This document shows, in pieces, positions 1 to 8,718 of a stretch of DNA of 64,000 nt. The stretch is taken from assembly GCF_000763905.1 (NCBI RefSeq), contig NZ_JRKN01000019.1:1-64000 (forward strand), read 5' to 3'. Positions within the stretch are counted from its first letter, which is position 1, and the number at the start of each line of letters is the position of its first letter. This DNA is from Paracoccus halophilus. Its GTDB lineage: Bacteria; Pseudomonadota; Alphaproteobacteria; Rhodobacterales; Rhodobacteraceae. A program made the translations under genes and the position numbers. The notes beneath the pieces are model-generated. The model had not been told where the DNA came from. It saw nothing but the letters and a program-made list of their open reading frames with translations, and searched no databases.

Positions 1-52
1 GAGCCGCTTTGCGCTCGTATCGTTTCCGGGTGATTTCGGTCCAGGGCATCAT
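1..52 (-). CDS. IS5-family transposase, N-terminal fragment (runs off window)
   Basis: Only the first 17 codons lie in the window. Read on the minus strand from 52 they give MMPWTEITRKRYERKAA, the typical opening of IS5-family (IS427/IS1031-like) DDE transposases, which begin MPWTE(I/T)TR. There are two adjacent ATG codons, at 52 and 49. The rest of the gene is outside the window, so it cannot be judged whether it is intact. It transcribes away from msrB. Confidence 0.6.
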   Translation of the reverse strand, partial: MMPWTEITRKRYERKAA

Positions 53-120
53 GATCTCCGTTCGTTCTCACAAACAAACAGAATCATAACTCGCTGAAAT
101 CACCCAACTCATTTCCGATC
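53..120. mobile_element. End of IS5-like insertion sequence (boundary unresolved)
   Basis: The sequence between the transposase start and about 120 is AT-rich compared with the chromosome around it. On the minus strand it reads GGGTGATTTCAGCGAG upstream of the transposase, which looks like a terminal inverted repeat plus promoter. The matching end lies outside the window, so neither the exact boundary nor a target duplication can be assigned. Confidence 0.4.
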
Positions 121-227
121 AGGCTCTCAGCGTCGCTGGCCGCGATAGCGATCTGATAACGCCCCTTGGTCATGGCCATGACCGCACCCCTGAATGACCG
201 ATCCGGGCCGCGATCGACACGGCCGCC

Positions 228-255
228 TTGCTCGTATCCTATCTGCCCCTATCTT
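228..255 (+). promoter_or_regulatory. Possible sigma70-type promoter of msrB
   Basis: TTGCTC (228-233) and TATCTT (250-255) are separated by 16 bp and sit about 35 bp before the chosen msrB start. This is pattern matching only. Confidence 0.3.
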
Positions 256-288
256 GTAACAAGGGCGCAACAGGAAAGAAGAGGCAAG

Positions 289-687
289 ATGTCTGACCGG
301 ATCAAAAAAACCGACGAGGAATGGCGCGCGGAGCTGGACCCCGAGACCTTTCGCGTCACCCGCCAGGCCGGCACCGAACGGCCATTCTCGCATCCCGGCT
401 TTCCGAACGGGCCGGGACATTACGCCTGCGTCTGCTGCGGCGCAGAATTGTTCGAGGGCGATGCGAAATTCGAAAGCCATTGCGGCTGGCCCAGCTTTTC
501 GCGCCCCGGCGGCGCTATCGACGAACACAGCGACACCAGCCATGGCATGATCCGCACCGAGGTCCGCTGCCATCGCTGCGACGCGCATCTGGGCCATGTC
601 TTCCCCGACGGGCCGCCACCCACGGGTCTGCGCTACTGCATCAACGGCGTCGCGCTGCGCTTCGTGCCCCAGGACCGGGCCGGTTGA
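289..687 (+). CDS. msrB: Peptide-methionine (R)-S-oxide reductase MsrB
   Basis: A 132-aa cytoplasmic repair enzyme that reduces methionine-R-sulfoxide in proteins with thioredoxin. The zinc ligands are visible as two CxxC pairs (C47/C50 and C94/C97). The catalytic Cys is C117 in [11 protein letters not shown], and C65 in CGWPSF is a candidate recycling Cys. The frame stays open upstream to 166, but the start at 289 is preferred: a purine-rich SD lies just before it and [12 protein letters not shown] matches the usual N-terminus of the family. The gene stands alone between the IS edge and the convergent bamE-like gene. Confidence 0.95.
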   Translation: MSDRIKKTDEEWRAELDPETFRVTRQAGTERPFSHPGFPNGPGHYACVCCGAELFEGDAKFESHCGWPSFSRPGGAIDEHSDTSHGMIRTEVRCHRCDAHLGHVFPDGPPPTGLRYCINGVALRFVPQDRAG

Positions 688-715
688 AACCGGCCCCGCC
701 CTTGCCGCGCGGGGC
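678..715. terminator. Paired hairpins between convergent msrB and bamE-like gene
   Basis: GGCCGGTT (678-685) and AACCGGCC (688-695) form an 8-bp stem across the msrB stop codon. GCCCCGC (693-699) and GCGGGGC (709-715) form an alternative second stem. There is no T tract. The position between convergent genes suggests bidirectional termination. Confidence 0.45.
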
Positions 716-720
716 GGCGA

Positions 721-1179
721 TCAGGTTTCGCTCAGCAGCTCGCCCGCCTGAACGCGGCCGACATTGCCCAGGAGCTGGCGGATCAGGCCGATGCTGGTGA
801 TGCCGCTGTCGGTGACGCGGCGCGACAGGACGACGACCTGGCCGCGCTCCAGCCCGAAGCGCTCGATATTGGCGACGGTGCCGGATTCGTCAAAGCTGAT
901 CGCCACCACCTGGCGGTCGATCTCCTGCGGTTCGCGCGGGCCATAGAAGCGCCAGCGCGAGCCGACATAATACCATGCCGAGCCGGTCAGCAGACCCTGC
1001 GCCGAAGGCCGGCCGATCAGCCCCTCGAGCTCGCCCAGCGAGGTCTGGCCGACCACGACCTGCGCCAGTTCCTCGTCCGGGGGCACATAGCCGTGATTGC
1101 GATAGGTCGCCGTGCAGGCAGCAAGCCCCAGGGGAGCAGCCAAAGCCAGGGCCACGATCTGCCGCCGGGAAATCTTCAT
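721..1179 (-). CDS. bamE: Outer-membrane assembly lipoprotein, BamE/SmpA-like
   Basis: A 152-aa lipoprotein. It starts MKISRR, has a hydrophobic stretch, and ends its signal at the lipobox LAAC (Cys22), so it is probably lipidated and sent to the outer membrane. The mature part has the SmpA/OmlA pattern: an early VVVGQTSLGELEGLIGRPS segment followed by WYYVGSRWRF. BamE stabilises the BamA-BamD complex that inserts beta-barrel proteins. The frame extends to 1197, but the ATG at 1179 gives a proper signal peptide. It diverges from yceD, as is common in Rhodobacterales. Confidence 0.85.
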   Translation of the reverse strand: MKISRRQIVALALAAPLGLAACTATYRNHGYVPPDEELAQVVVGQTSLGELEGLIGRPSAQGLLTGSAWYYVGSRWRFYGPREPQEIDRQVVAISFDESGTVANIERFGLERGQVVVLSRRVTDSGITSIGLIRQLLGNVGRVQAGELLSET

Positions 1180-1292
1180 TGTCACTCTGTCCCTCATCGC
1201 GCCTGTTGACGCCGCCCGACCGGCTTAGCAAACTCGCGCCCGGCGCTCAAGATTATCCAGACCAAGGGCTGATTTGCCCGCGAAAGGCCCCG

Positions 1293-1814
1293 ATGACCGA
1301 ACCGAAAAACACACCGACCAGCTATCGGGTCGCCCATCTGAACCCGCATCAGCCGACCGAATTCGCGCTGGCGCCCGATGCCGCCAGACGTCAGGCGCTG
1401 GCGGGCGAACTGGATCTGCGCGACCTGCCGCGGCTGGATTTCTCGGGCCGGATCCGTGCCATCGGCAATGATTCCTGGCGCGTCGAGGGCAGGCTGTCGG
1501 CGCGCGTCGTCCAGCCCTGCGTGGTCACGCTGGCGCCCGTCACCACCGATCTGCACGAGGATGTCGAGCGCATCTTTTCCCCCCATGTCACGCCACCCGA
1601 GGGCGAGGAGGTGGAGATGCCCGACGATGCCATCGAGCCGCTGGGCCAGTTCATCGACCTCGATGCGATCATGGCCGAGGCGATTGCACTTGCCCTGCCG
1701 CTTTACCCAAGGGCCAGGGGCGCCGCGCTGGACGCCCACGAGGAACCCCCGGCCGAGGAAACGCGCAAGCCCTTTTCCGGTCTGGCCGACCTGCTGGGAA
1801 AAGGCGGCGAATAG
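1293..1814 (+). CDS. yceD: YceD/DUF177 family protein (23S rRNA accumulation)
   Basis: A 173-aa cytoplasmic protein of the DUF177 family; in other bacteria YceD is needed for normal 23S rRNA levels. Visible features are the central segment around QPCVVTLAPV, the acidic C-terminal half, and the FSGLADLLGK ending typical of alphaproteobacterial members. The ATG at 1293 follows a GAAAGG SD; upstream codons in the frame are low-complexity and unlikely to be translated. In many bacteria rpmF and plsX follow, but here the next gene is convergent betA, so the usual cluster is split or lies elsewhere. Confidence 0.85.
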   Translation: MTEPKNTPTSYRVAHLNPHQPTEFALAPDAARRQALAGELDLRDLPRLDFSGRIRAIGNDSWRVEGRLSARVVQPCVVTLAPVTTDLHEDVERIFSPHVTPPEGEEVEMPDDAIEPLGQFIDLDAIMAEAIALALPLYPRARGAALDAHEEPPAEETRKPFSGLADLLGKGGE

Positions 1815-1824
1815 CCGCCCGGGC

Positions 1825-3477
1825 CTAGGACGAGCGCTGCTCGGTCTGCCAGTCGCGGCTGATCTCCGGGCCCAGATTCAGCGGCGCCAGCATGCCCTGA
1901 CCCAGAATGTGATCGGCGGCCTTCTCGCCGGTCATGATCGAGGGCGCGTTCAGGTTGCCATTGGTGACGCGCGGAAAAACCGAGCTGTCGGCGACGCGCA
2001 GCCCCTCGACCCCGATCACGCGCAGTTCCGGATCGACCACCGCCATCGGATCCGTGGCGGCGCCCATCCGCGCCGTACCGCAAGGGTGATAGGCCGATTC
2101 CGCATGTTCTCGAATGAAATCGTCGATCTGGGCATCGCTGACCACCTCCTCCCCCGGCTGGATCTCGTGACCTTTGTATTCGGCGAAGGCAGTCTGTCCG
2201 AAGATCTCGCGCGTCAGCCGGACACAGGCGCGGAACTCGGCCCAGTCATCGGCATGCGACATATAGTTGAAACGGATCTCGGGCGCCTCCTGCGGATCGG
2301 CCGATTTCAGCCTGATCGTGCCGCGCGATTTCGAGCGCATCGGCCCGACATGAACCTGGAAACCATGCCCCTCGGAGGCGGCCTTGCCATCGTAGCGCAC
2401 CGCCAGCGGCAGGAAATGATACTGGATATCGGGATATTCGATCCCGGCAGCCGACCGGATGAAACCGCAGCTCTCGAACTGGTTCGAGGCCCCCAGCCCG
2501 GTCCCCGTCGCCAGCCATTGCGCCCCGATCGAGCCCTTGCCCCACAGGTTCCAATGCTTGTAAAGCGTGATCGGCTTGGTGGCGGCATATTGCATATAGA
2601 CCTCCAGATGGTCCTGCAAATTGGCCCCGACGCCGGGCCGGTCCGCCCGCACCTCGATCCCGTGGTCGCGCAGATGCCCGGCCGGTCCGATCCCCGACAG
2701 CATCAGAAGCTTGGGCGTGTTGATCGAGCTGGCCGACAGGATCACCTCGCGTTTCGCGCGAAAGACATTGATCCCGCGCGTGTTCCTGACCTCGACCCCG
2801 ACCGCGCGGCCAGCCTCGAAGATCACCCGCCGCGCCAGCCCGCGCCGCAGCCGCAGCAGGCCGGTCTCCTGCGCCGGGCGCAGATAGGCATTGGCGGCGG
2901 ACCAGCGCCGGCCCTCCCAGATGGTGGCCTCCATGGCGCCGAACCCCTCCTGCCGGGCGCCGTTGTAATCCTCGGTAAAGCCATAGCCGGCCTCGCGCCC
3001 GGCCCGGATAAAGGCATTGAACAGCGGATTTTTGCGCGAACCGCGCGTCACATGCAGCGGCCCCTCGGTGCCGCGGTAATCGCTCACCGCGCCATGCGAG
3101 GTCTCCATGCGCTTGAAATAGGGCAGGACATCGGCATAGGACCAGCCCGCCGCGCCGGATTCCGCCCAGAAATCAAAATCCTTCGCATGGCCCCGGACAA
3201 AGACCATGCCGTTGATCGAACTCGAGCCGCCAACCACCTTGCCGCGCGGCGTGACCAGCCGCCGGCCACCCAGATGCGGCTCCGGCTCGGTGGAAAACCC
3301 CCAGTCGTAGCGACGCATGTTCATCGGATAGCTCAGCGCCGCCGGCATCTGGATGAAGGGGCCGGCATCCGTGCCGCCATATTCGATCACATCGACGCGC
3401 TTGCCGGCCATGACCAGCCGATAGGCCAGCGCGCAGCCGGCCGAGCCCGCCCCCACGATAACATAATCCGCCTCCAT
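1825..3477 (-). CDS. betA: Choline dehydrogenase BetA
   Basis: A 550-aa FAD-dependent GMC oxidoreductase that oxidises choline to betaine aldehyde, the first step to glycine betaine. It shows the dinucleotide fold GAGSAG (residues 9-14), GMC signature 1 near [14 protein letters not shown], signature 2 [17 protein letters not shown], and the active-site HPCGTARMG (His464). A C-terminal [10 protein letters not shown] carries the second catalytic residue. It is downstream of betI-betB on the same strand, 83 bp after betB. The start at 3477 is preceded by a GAGGAGG SD. Length is normal for the family. Confidence 0.96.
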   Translation of the reverse strand: MEADYVIVGAGSAGCALAYRLVMAGKRVDVIEYGGTDAGPFIQMPAALSYPMNMRRYDWGFSTEPEPHLGGRRLVTPRGKVVGGSSSINGMVFVRGHAKDFDFWAESGAAGWSYADVLPYFKRMETSHGAVSDYRGTEGPLHVTRGSRKNPLFNAFIRAGREAGYGFTEDYNGARQEGFGAMEATIWEGRRWSAANAYLRPAQETGLLRLRRGLARRVIFEAGRAVGVEVRNTRGINVFRAKREVILSASSINTPKLLMLSGIGPAGHLRDHGIEVRADRPGVGANLQDHLEVYMQYAATKPITLYKHWNLWGKGSIGAQWLATGTGLGASNQFESCGFIRSAAGIEYPDIQYHFLPLAVRYDGKAASEGHGFQVHVGPMRSKSRGTIRLKSADPQEAPEIRFNYMSHADDWAEFRACVRLTREIFGQTAFAEYKGHEIQPGEEVVSDAQIDDFIREHAESAYHPCGTARMGAATDPMAVVDPELRVIGVEGLRVADSSVFPRVTNGNLNAPSIMTGEKAADHILGQGMLAPLNLGPEISRDWQTEQRSS

Positions 3478-3508
3478 GACAGCCTCCTCTCGCGCAAAGC
3501 CCGCGCAT

Positions 3509-3530
3509 TTTCTTCTTCACACAAATATCC
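3509..3530 (-). repeat. Intergenic 22-nt motif, copy 1
   Basis: Read on the minus strand: GGATATTT, GTG, TGAAGAAGAAA. It lies after the betB stop and before the betA start, directly downstream of the hairpin at 3531-3552. Identical outside three variable bases to the copies at 11231, 25509 and 29082. Confidence 0.75.
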
Positions 3531-3552
3531 ATGCCGGCCGCGCGACCGGCAT
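3531..3552. terminator. Hairpin after betB
   Basis: ATGCCGG (3531-3537) pairs perfectly with CCGGCAT (3546-3552), with an 8-nt loop, starting 8 bp past the betB stop. There is no T tract. It may attenuate or stabilise the betB 3' end, since betA still has to be transcribed beyond it. Confidence 0.45.
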
Positions 3553-3560
3553 GACGGCGC

Positions 3561-5006
3561 TCAATAGGGCGCCTCGACCGGGCTCATGCCGACATAGACG
3601 GTCTTGAGCTGCGAATAATGCTCGATCGCGGCGGCCGAGTTCTCGCGCCCGATCCCGGACAGCTTGACGCCGCCAAAGGGCGCCTCGACCGGCGTCAGGT
3701 TATAGGCGTTGATCCAGGCGGTTCCCGCCTGCAGGGCGCCCGCGACACGGTGTCCGCGCGCCAGATCGCGGGTGAACACGCCGGCGGCCAGACCGTAGGG
3801 CGTGGCATTGGCGCGGGCGATCGCCTCGGCCTCGGTCGCGAAACCCAGAACCGACATGACCGGGCCGAATATCTCCTCGCGCGCGATCCACATCCCGTCC
3901 GCGACATCGGCGAATACCGTGGGCGGCACGAATGCCCCCTCGCCGGGGCCGCCGCAGATCAGCCGCGCGCCCTCGGCCTGGCCCTTGGCAATCGCCTCGC
4001 GAATCCTGGCGGCCTGGGCCGGGCTGACAATGGGCCCGTGCTGGGTGGCCTCGTCCAGCGGATCGCCGATCCTGACCCGGGCCGCGCGCTCGGCCAGCCG
4101 GTCGAGGAATTGCGGCAGGATCCCGTTCTGCACGAAAACCCGCGTGCCATTGGAACAGATCTGCCCCGAACTGTAGAAATTCGCCAGAATCGCCGCGCCC
4201 ACGGCATCCTCAAGGCTGGCATCGTCAAAGACGATCAGCGGCGACTTGCCACCCAGTTCCATGGTGACATGGCGCATATCGGCGGCGGCGGCGGCATAGA
4301 CCCTTTTGCCGGTGCCGACCGAGCCGGTCAGCGAGACCTTGGCCACGCGCGGATCGGTGACCAGCGCCGCCCCCACCGCGCCGCGCCCCTGCACGACGTT
4401 GAAGATGCCGGCGGGCAGCCCGGCCTCGGCAAGGATCGCGGCCAGTTGCAGCGCGCCGAGCGGCGTTTCCTCGCTGGGCTTGAAGACCATGGCATTGCCC
4501 ATGGCCAGCGCCGGCGCGGCCTTCCAGCAGGCGATCTGGCTAGGATAGTTCCAGGTGCCGATCCCCGCGCAGACCCCCAGGGCCTCGCGGATGGTATAGA
4601 CGAAATCGCCGCCCAGCGGGATGCTTTGTCCGGTCACGGTGGGCGCGAGCCCGCCGAAATATTCCAGCGCATCCGCGCCCGAGGGCCAGTCAGCGACCCG
4701 CGTTTCCTGAATCGGCTTGCCGGTATCCAGCGTCTCCAGCCGCGCCAGTTCCTCGCCACGCTCGCGGATGATCCGGGCCGCGGCGATCAGCACCCGGCCA
4801 CGCTCCACCGGGCGCAGGGCGGCCCAGGCGGGCTGGGCGGCCTGGGCGGCGGCGGTCGCCTGCGCCACCTGCTCCGCGCTGGCCTCGCGCAGATTGGCGA
4901 TGACCTCGCCGGTATAGGGATAGTGGACCGCGAGTTCGGCCCCCGCGCCCTCGACAAAGGCGCCATCGATATACAGGCTGGCGGTCGGCTGTGCGGAGTG
5001 GCTCAT
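3561..5006 (-). CDS. betB: Betaine-aldehyde dehydrogenase BetB
   Basis: A 481-aa NAD(P)-dependent aldehyde dehydrogenase converting betaine aldehyde to glycine betaine. It shows the general-base motif MELGGK (Glu250), the catalytic Cys284 in GQICSNGTR, the cofactor loop [10 protein letters not shown], and a C-terminal PFGG(V)KLSGIGRE. Its ATG overlaps the betI stop by 4 bp (ATGA), so translation is coupled to the regulator. Family length is normal (about 480-490). Confidence 0.96.
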   Translation of the reverse strand: MSHSAQPTASLYIDGAFVEGAGAELAVHYPYTGEVIANLREASAEQVAQATAAAQAAQPAWAALRPVERGRVLIAAARIIRERGEELARLETLDTGKPIQETRVADWPSGADALEYFGGLAPTVTGQSIPLGGDFVYTIREALGVCAGIGTWNYPSQIACWKAAPALAMGNAMVFKPSEETPLGALQLAAILAEAGLPAGIFNVVQGRGAVGAALVTDPRVAKVSLTGSVGTGKRVYAAAAADMRHVTMELGGKSPLIVFDDASLEDAVGAAILANFYSSGQICSNGTRVFVQNGILPQFLDRLAERAARVRIGDPLDEATQHGPIVSPAQAARIREAIAKGQAEGARLICGGPGEGAFVPPTVFADVADGMWIAREEIFGPVMSVLGFATEAEAIARANATPYGLAAGVFTRDLARGHRVAGALQAGTAWINAYNLTPVEAPFGGVKLSGIGRENSAAAIEHYSQLKTVYVGMSPVEAPY

Positions 5007-5572
5007 GGTAGCACCTTTTTCAGATAATCCAGAATCAGCCCCTCGGCCCCGGCCCCGTCCACCTGGTCGGACAGGGCGGCGCGCAGGTAAAGGCCGTCGA
5101 TCAGCGCGCCCAGCGTGCGCCCGACATGATCCGCCTCAGCGCCGACCAGCGGCCGCAGGTCGTTGACCAGATTGGAATGCAACCGGCGGTGATAGACATG
5201 CAGCAGCCGCGCCGCCTGCGGCTCGACCAGCGCCAGCGCATAGAAGTTCAGCCAGGCGGCAACGGTTTCGCGGTGAAAGTTCACGTCGTCGAAACTGGCA
5301 TGGATAATGGCCAGCAGACGCGCCCGCGGCGTGCCCGCCCCCTTCAGCGCGGCCCGCGCCGAGCGGCCGTACTGGGTCAGGACGTGACGCATCGCGGCCA
5401 GAAAGATCTGCTCTTTCGAGCCGAAATAGTGATGCGCCAGCGCCGGCGACATCCCCGCCGCGCGCGCGATCTGGGCGACGGTCACGTCCAGCGTGCCCGC
5501 CCGCCCCACGGTCGAGATGACAGCGTTGATTATCGCTGCCTTTCGGATAGGTTCGGCACCCAGTTTGGGCAT
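5003..5572 (-). CDS. betI: TetR-family choline-responsive repressor BetI
   Basis: A 189-aa TetR regulator. The N-terminal HTH is visible at about residues 23-50 ([25 protein letters not shown]); the rest is the helical ligand-binding domain. BetI represses bet genes until choline is present. It is the first gene of betI-betB-betA and diverges from choX. The perfect palindrome at 5630-5647 in the intergenic region is its likely operator, implying control of both its own operon and choXWV. Confidence 0.93.
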   Translation of the reverse strand: MPKLGAEPIRKAAIINAVISTVGRAGTLDVTVAQIARAAGMSPALAHHYFGSKEQIFLAAMRHVLTQYGRSARAALKGAGTPRARLLAIIHASFDDVNFHRETVAAWLNFYALALVEPQAARLLHVYHRRLHSNLVNDLRPLVGAEADHVGRTLGALIDGLYLRAALSDQVDGAGAEGLILDYLKKVLP

Positions 5573-5629
5573 GATGCCACCGCTTCGCTGACCCGTCGCG
5601 CGATCGGTGTCGCGTCCGGCTGTTATTTG

Positions 5630-5647
5630 ATTGACTGATCAGTCAAT
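5630..5647. promoter_or_regulatory. Probable BetI operator (18-bp perfect palindrome)
   Basis: ATTGACTGA (5630-5638) is followed immediately by its reverse complement TCAGTCAAT (5639-5647). It sits in the 120-bp region between divergent betI and choX, 46 bp before the choX start. TetR repressors bind palindromes of this size; the assignment to BetI is by position. Confidence 0.75.
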
Positions 5648-5692
5648 ATAAGCTTACCTTGAACCAAGGGTCAATAACGCAGGGAGATAAAG

Positions 5693-6646
5693 ATGACATT
5701 ACGTCGCACCGCCACCGCCACCGCAGCCGGGTGCCTCGCGGCGGCGCTTGCCGCGAGCGGCGCCATGGCGCAGGAGCCGGTCGCCTGCCGGCAGGTGGTC
5801 TTTTCGGATGTGGGCTGGACCGATATCAGCGCCACCACGGCGCTGGCGACGACCGTGCTGCAGGCGCTCGGCTATCAGACCGAGATCAAGATCCTGTCCC
5901 TGCCGGTGACCTATACCGGCATGGCGCAAGAGGATATCGACGTGTTCCTGGGCAACTGGATGCCCAGCCAGGAAAACGACATCAAGCCCTATCGCGATTC
6001 GGGCACCGTCGAGGTGCTGCGCACCAATCTGACCGGTGCCAAGTACACGCTGGCCACCAACCAGGCCGGCGCCGATCTGGGCATCGACGATTTCGCCCGG
6101 ATCGCCGAGCACAAGGACGCGCTGGACGGCAAGATCTATGCCATCGAGCCGGGCAATGACGGCAACCGCCTGCTGCTGGAAATGGTGGCGGAAAACAAGT
6201 TCGAACTGGGCACGTTCGAGATCGCCGAAAGCAGCGAACAGGGCATGCTGGCGCAGGTCGCCCGCGCCGACTCTGCCGGCGAGCCGATCGTTTTCCTGGG
6301 CTGGGAGCCGCATCCGATGAACAGCCAGTTCAAGATGACCTATCTGGCCGGCGGCGACGATATCTTCGGCCCCGATTTCGGTGGCGCCCGCGTCGACACC
6401 AATATCCGCGCCGGCTATGTCGAGGCCTGCCCGAATGTCGGCAAGTTCCTGCAAAACCTGGAATTCACCCTGCCCATGGAGAACGAGATCATGGGCATGA
6501 TCCTGAACGACAATGAAAGCCCGGCGGATGCGGCAAAGGCATGGCTCAAGGCCAATCCCGACGCGGCCAAACCGTGGATCGAGGGCGTCACCACCGCCGA
6601 TGGCGGCGATGCCGCCGCCGCGCTGGACGAGGCCCTGTCGCAATAG
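5693..6646 (+). CDS. choX: Choline ABC transporter, periplasmic binding protein ChoX
   Basis: A 317-aa OpuAC-type substrate-binding protein with a Sec signal peptide (residues 1 to about 27, ending SGAMAQ). The mature part matches the choline/betaine binding family: FSDVGWTDISATTALATTVLQALGY, FLGNWMP and FLGWEPHPMN, which hold the tryptophans forming the quaternary-ammonium cage. AGGGAG lies 8 bp before the ATG. It is first in choXWV and diverges from betIBA. Confidence 0.95.
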   Translation: MTLRRTATATAAGCLAAALAASGAMAQEPVACRQVVFSDVGWTDISATTALATTVLQALGYQTEIKILSLPVTYTGMAQEDIDVFLGNWMPSQENDIKPYRDSGTVEVLRTNLTGAKYTLATNQAGADLGIDDFARIAEHKDALDGKIYAIEPGNDGNRLLLEMVAENKFELGTFEIAESSEQGMLAQVARADSAGEPIVFLGWEPHPMNSQFKMTYLAGGDDIFGPDFGGARVDTNIRAGYVEACPNVGKFLQNLEFTLPMENEIMGMILNDNESPADAAKAWLKANPDAAKPWIEGVTTADGGDAAAALDEALSQ

Positions 6647-6654
6647 GCCATGAC

Positions 6655-6679
6655 CGGGGCGGGTGTCCCGCCTGCCCCG
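6655..6679 (+). promoter_or_regulatory. RNA hairpin between choX and choW
   Basis: GGCGGG (6658-6663), loop TGT, and CCCGCC (6667-6672) form a stem with further GC pairs outside it, just past the choX stop. A hairpin here commonly protects the upstream binding-protein mRNA or partially terminates, giving more binding protein than permease. That role is inferred. Confidence 0.4.
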
Positions 6680-6755
6680 CGCCCTCGCCGGGCACGCCGG
6701 GACCGGCCGCCTGGCCCGCCGGCATTCCCGCGCATCTGGCAGAAAGAAAGGACGC

Positions 6756-7607
6756 ATGGAGAAACTGACCGCGCTACTGACCGAAACCAAGATCCCGGTG
6801 GGCAAGACCGCCAAGTCGATCTTTGACTGGCTGAACGCCAATGCCACCTTCATCTTCAACGCGATCTCGAACCTGCTCGACGGGTTGATCAACGGCATTC
6901 TCGCCGCTCTCGAGTATCCGCATCCGCTGGTGTTCACCGCCCTCGCGGTGGCGCTGACCTGGGCGCTGCAACGCAGATGGCAGACCTGCCTGCTGATCGC
7001 GCTCGGTTTTCTCTTCGTGCTCAATCAGGGCTATTGGGAGGAAACGCTGCAATCGCTGACCCTGGTACTCTCGGCCTGCGTGGTCTGCATGGCGATCGGC
7101 CTGCCCATCGGCATCGCCGCCGCGCACCGGCCGCGACTTTACGCCTGGATGCGCCCGGTGCTGGACCTGATGCAGACGCTGCCGACCTTTGTCTATCTGA
7201 TCCCGGCCATCGTGTTTTTCGGCATCGGCATGGTGCCGGGCCTGATCGCCACGGTGATCTTCGTGCTGCCGGCGCCGATCCGGCTGACGCATCTGGGCAT
7301 CAGTTCGACCCCGCAGGCCCTGGTCGAGGCCGCCACCGCCTTCGGCGCCACACCGCGCCAGCTGCTGTGGAAGGTCGAATTGCCAAGCGCCCTGCCGCAG
7401 ATCATGGCGGGGCTGAACCAGACCATCATGCTGTCGCTCTCGATGGTCGTCATCGCGGCGCTGGTCGGGGCCTCGGGCCTGGGCGTGCCGGTGGTGCGGG
7501 CACTGAACAGCGTGAACACCGCGCTTGGTTTCGAAAGTGGATTCATCATCGTGGTGGTCGCGATCATGCTGGACCGGATGATGCGGGTAAGGGGGCGCGA
7601 TGACTGA
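6756..7607 (+). CDS. choW: Choline ABC transporter permease ChoW
   Basis: A 283-aa inner-membrane permease of the OpuAB/ProW type with about six hydrophobic segments. The EAA loop that contacts the ATPase is visible as VEAATAFGATPRQLLWKVELPSALPQIMAG. The start at 6756 follows AAAGGA and gives the usual N-terminus; the open frame upstream is GC-rich spacer. It lies 109 bp after choX and overlaps choV by 8 bp. Confidence 0.94.
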   Translation: MEKLTALLTETKIPVGKTAKSIFDWLNANATFIFNAISNLLDGLINGILAALEYPHPLVFTALAVALTWALQRRWQTCLLIALGFLFVLNQGYWEETLQSLTLVLSACVVCMAIGLPIGIAAAHRPRLYAWMRPVLDLMQTLPTFVYLIPAIVFFGIGMVPGLIATVIFVLPAPIRLTHLGISSTPQALVEAATAFGATPRQLLWKVELPSALPQIMAGLNQTIMLSLSMVVIAALVGASGLGVPVVRALNSVNTALGFESGFIIVVVAIMLDRMMRVRGRDD

Positions 7608-8640
7608 GCATAACGCGGTCGAATTCGATCAGGTGAACATCGTCTTCGGCGACGATCCGCTATCCGCCCTGCCGCTGATGGATCAGGGGCTTGAGCGCGG
7701 CCCGATCAAGGCCGAAACCGGGCAGGTGCTTGGCGTCCACGATTGCAGCCTGACCGTCCGCGAGGGCGAGATCCTGGTGCTGATGGGTCTTTCCGGCTCG
7801 GGCAAGTCGACGCTGCTGCGGGCGGTGAACGGGCTCAACCATGTCTGCCGGGGCGAGGTGCGGATCTGGGACGGCGACGGCATGGCCTCGGTCACGCAGG
7901 CAAGCAATGCCGAGTTGCGCCGCCTGCGCCGCGAGCGCGTCGCCATGGTGTTCCAGCAATTCGGGCTGCTGCCCTGGCGCACGGTGCGCGAGAATGTCGG
8001 CCTCGGGCTGGAACTCGCGGGCCTGCCCAAGGCCGAGCGGCTGGCGCGGGTCGATGCGCAACTGGCCACCGTCGGCCTGACCGAATGGGCCGGGCGCAAG
8101 GTCGGCGAACTGTCGGGCGGCATGCAGCAGCGCGTGGGCCTGGCCCGCGCCTTTGCGACCGAAGCGCCGATCCTGCTGATGGACGAGCCCTTCTCGGCCC
8201 TGGATCCGCTGATCCGCAACCGGCTGCAGGACGAGCTTCTGGAACTGCAGGCGCAGACGCGCCGCACCATCATCTTCGTCAGCCACGACCTCGACGAGGC
8301 CTTTCGCATCGGCAACCGCATCGCGCTGATGGAGGGCGGCCGCATCGTCCAGATCGGCACCGCGCGCGAGATCATCGCCGATCCCGCCAATGCCTATGTC
8401 GAGGATTTCGTGGCCCACATGAACCCCTTGGGCGTGCTCACGGCCGAGGACATGGCAGAGCCGGGCGAGGCAAGCGGCACCCCGATCGACCGCGAGACGC
8501 CGGTGCGCGACATCATCCGCATGATGACCGAAAGCGACATCGAGATGCTGCCCCTGACAGGCGGCGGACGCGTCAGCCGCCGGGGCATCATGTCACGGCT
8601 GATCGCCGCGCCCGCGGGCGGCGGCGCGCGCGAGATGTGA
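7600..8640 (+). CDS. choV: Choline ABC transporter ATP-binding protein ChoV
   Basis: A 346-aa ATPase of the ProV/OpuAA type. It has Walker A GLSGSGKST (63-71), Q-loop FQQFGLLPW, signature LSGGMQ (171-176), Walker B ILLMDEP (191-197) and H-loop VSHDLDEA. The region beyond about residue 275 resembles a shortened regulatory tail rather than two full CBS domains. Its start overlaps choW by 8 bp. It powers choline uptake to feed BetA/BetB. Confidence 0.95.
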   Translation: MTEHNAVEFDQVNIVFGDDPLSALPLMDQGLERGPIKAETGQVLGVHDCSLTVREGEILVLMGLSGSGKSTLLRAVNGLNHVCRGEVRIWDGDGMASVTQASNAELRRLRRERVAMVFQQFGLLPWRTVRENVGLGLELAGLPKAERLARVDAQLATVGLTEWAGRKVGELSGGMQQRVGLARAFATEAPILLMDEPFSALDPLIRNRLQDELLELQAQTRRTIIFVSHDLDEAFRIGNRIALMEGGRIVQIGTAREIIADPANAYVEDFVAHMNPLGVLTAEDMAEPGEASGTPIDRETPVRDIIRMMTESDIEMLPLTGGGRVSRRGIMSRLIAAPAGGGAREM

Positions 8641-8662
8641 CCGCCGCCGCGAACCCCCGGAA

Positions 8663-8695
8663 CCGCGTTCCCCGGCCCCGCGTCGGGGAACGCGG
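8663..8695. terminator. Strong hairpin between choV and DMT transporter
   Basis: CCGCGTTCCCCG (8663-8674) and CGGGGAACGCGG (8684-8695) form a perfect 12-bp stem with a 9-nt loop between convergent genes. There is no U tract on either strand. Confidence 0.6.
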
Positions 8696-8718
8696 CGATG
8701 CGACCGGGCGCGGTGCGC

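Noticed and set aside
1378..3567. 729-aa plus-strand frame spanning yceD and betA
   Set aside because: It crosses two well-supported genes in other frames and has shadow composition.
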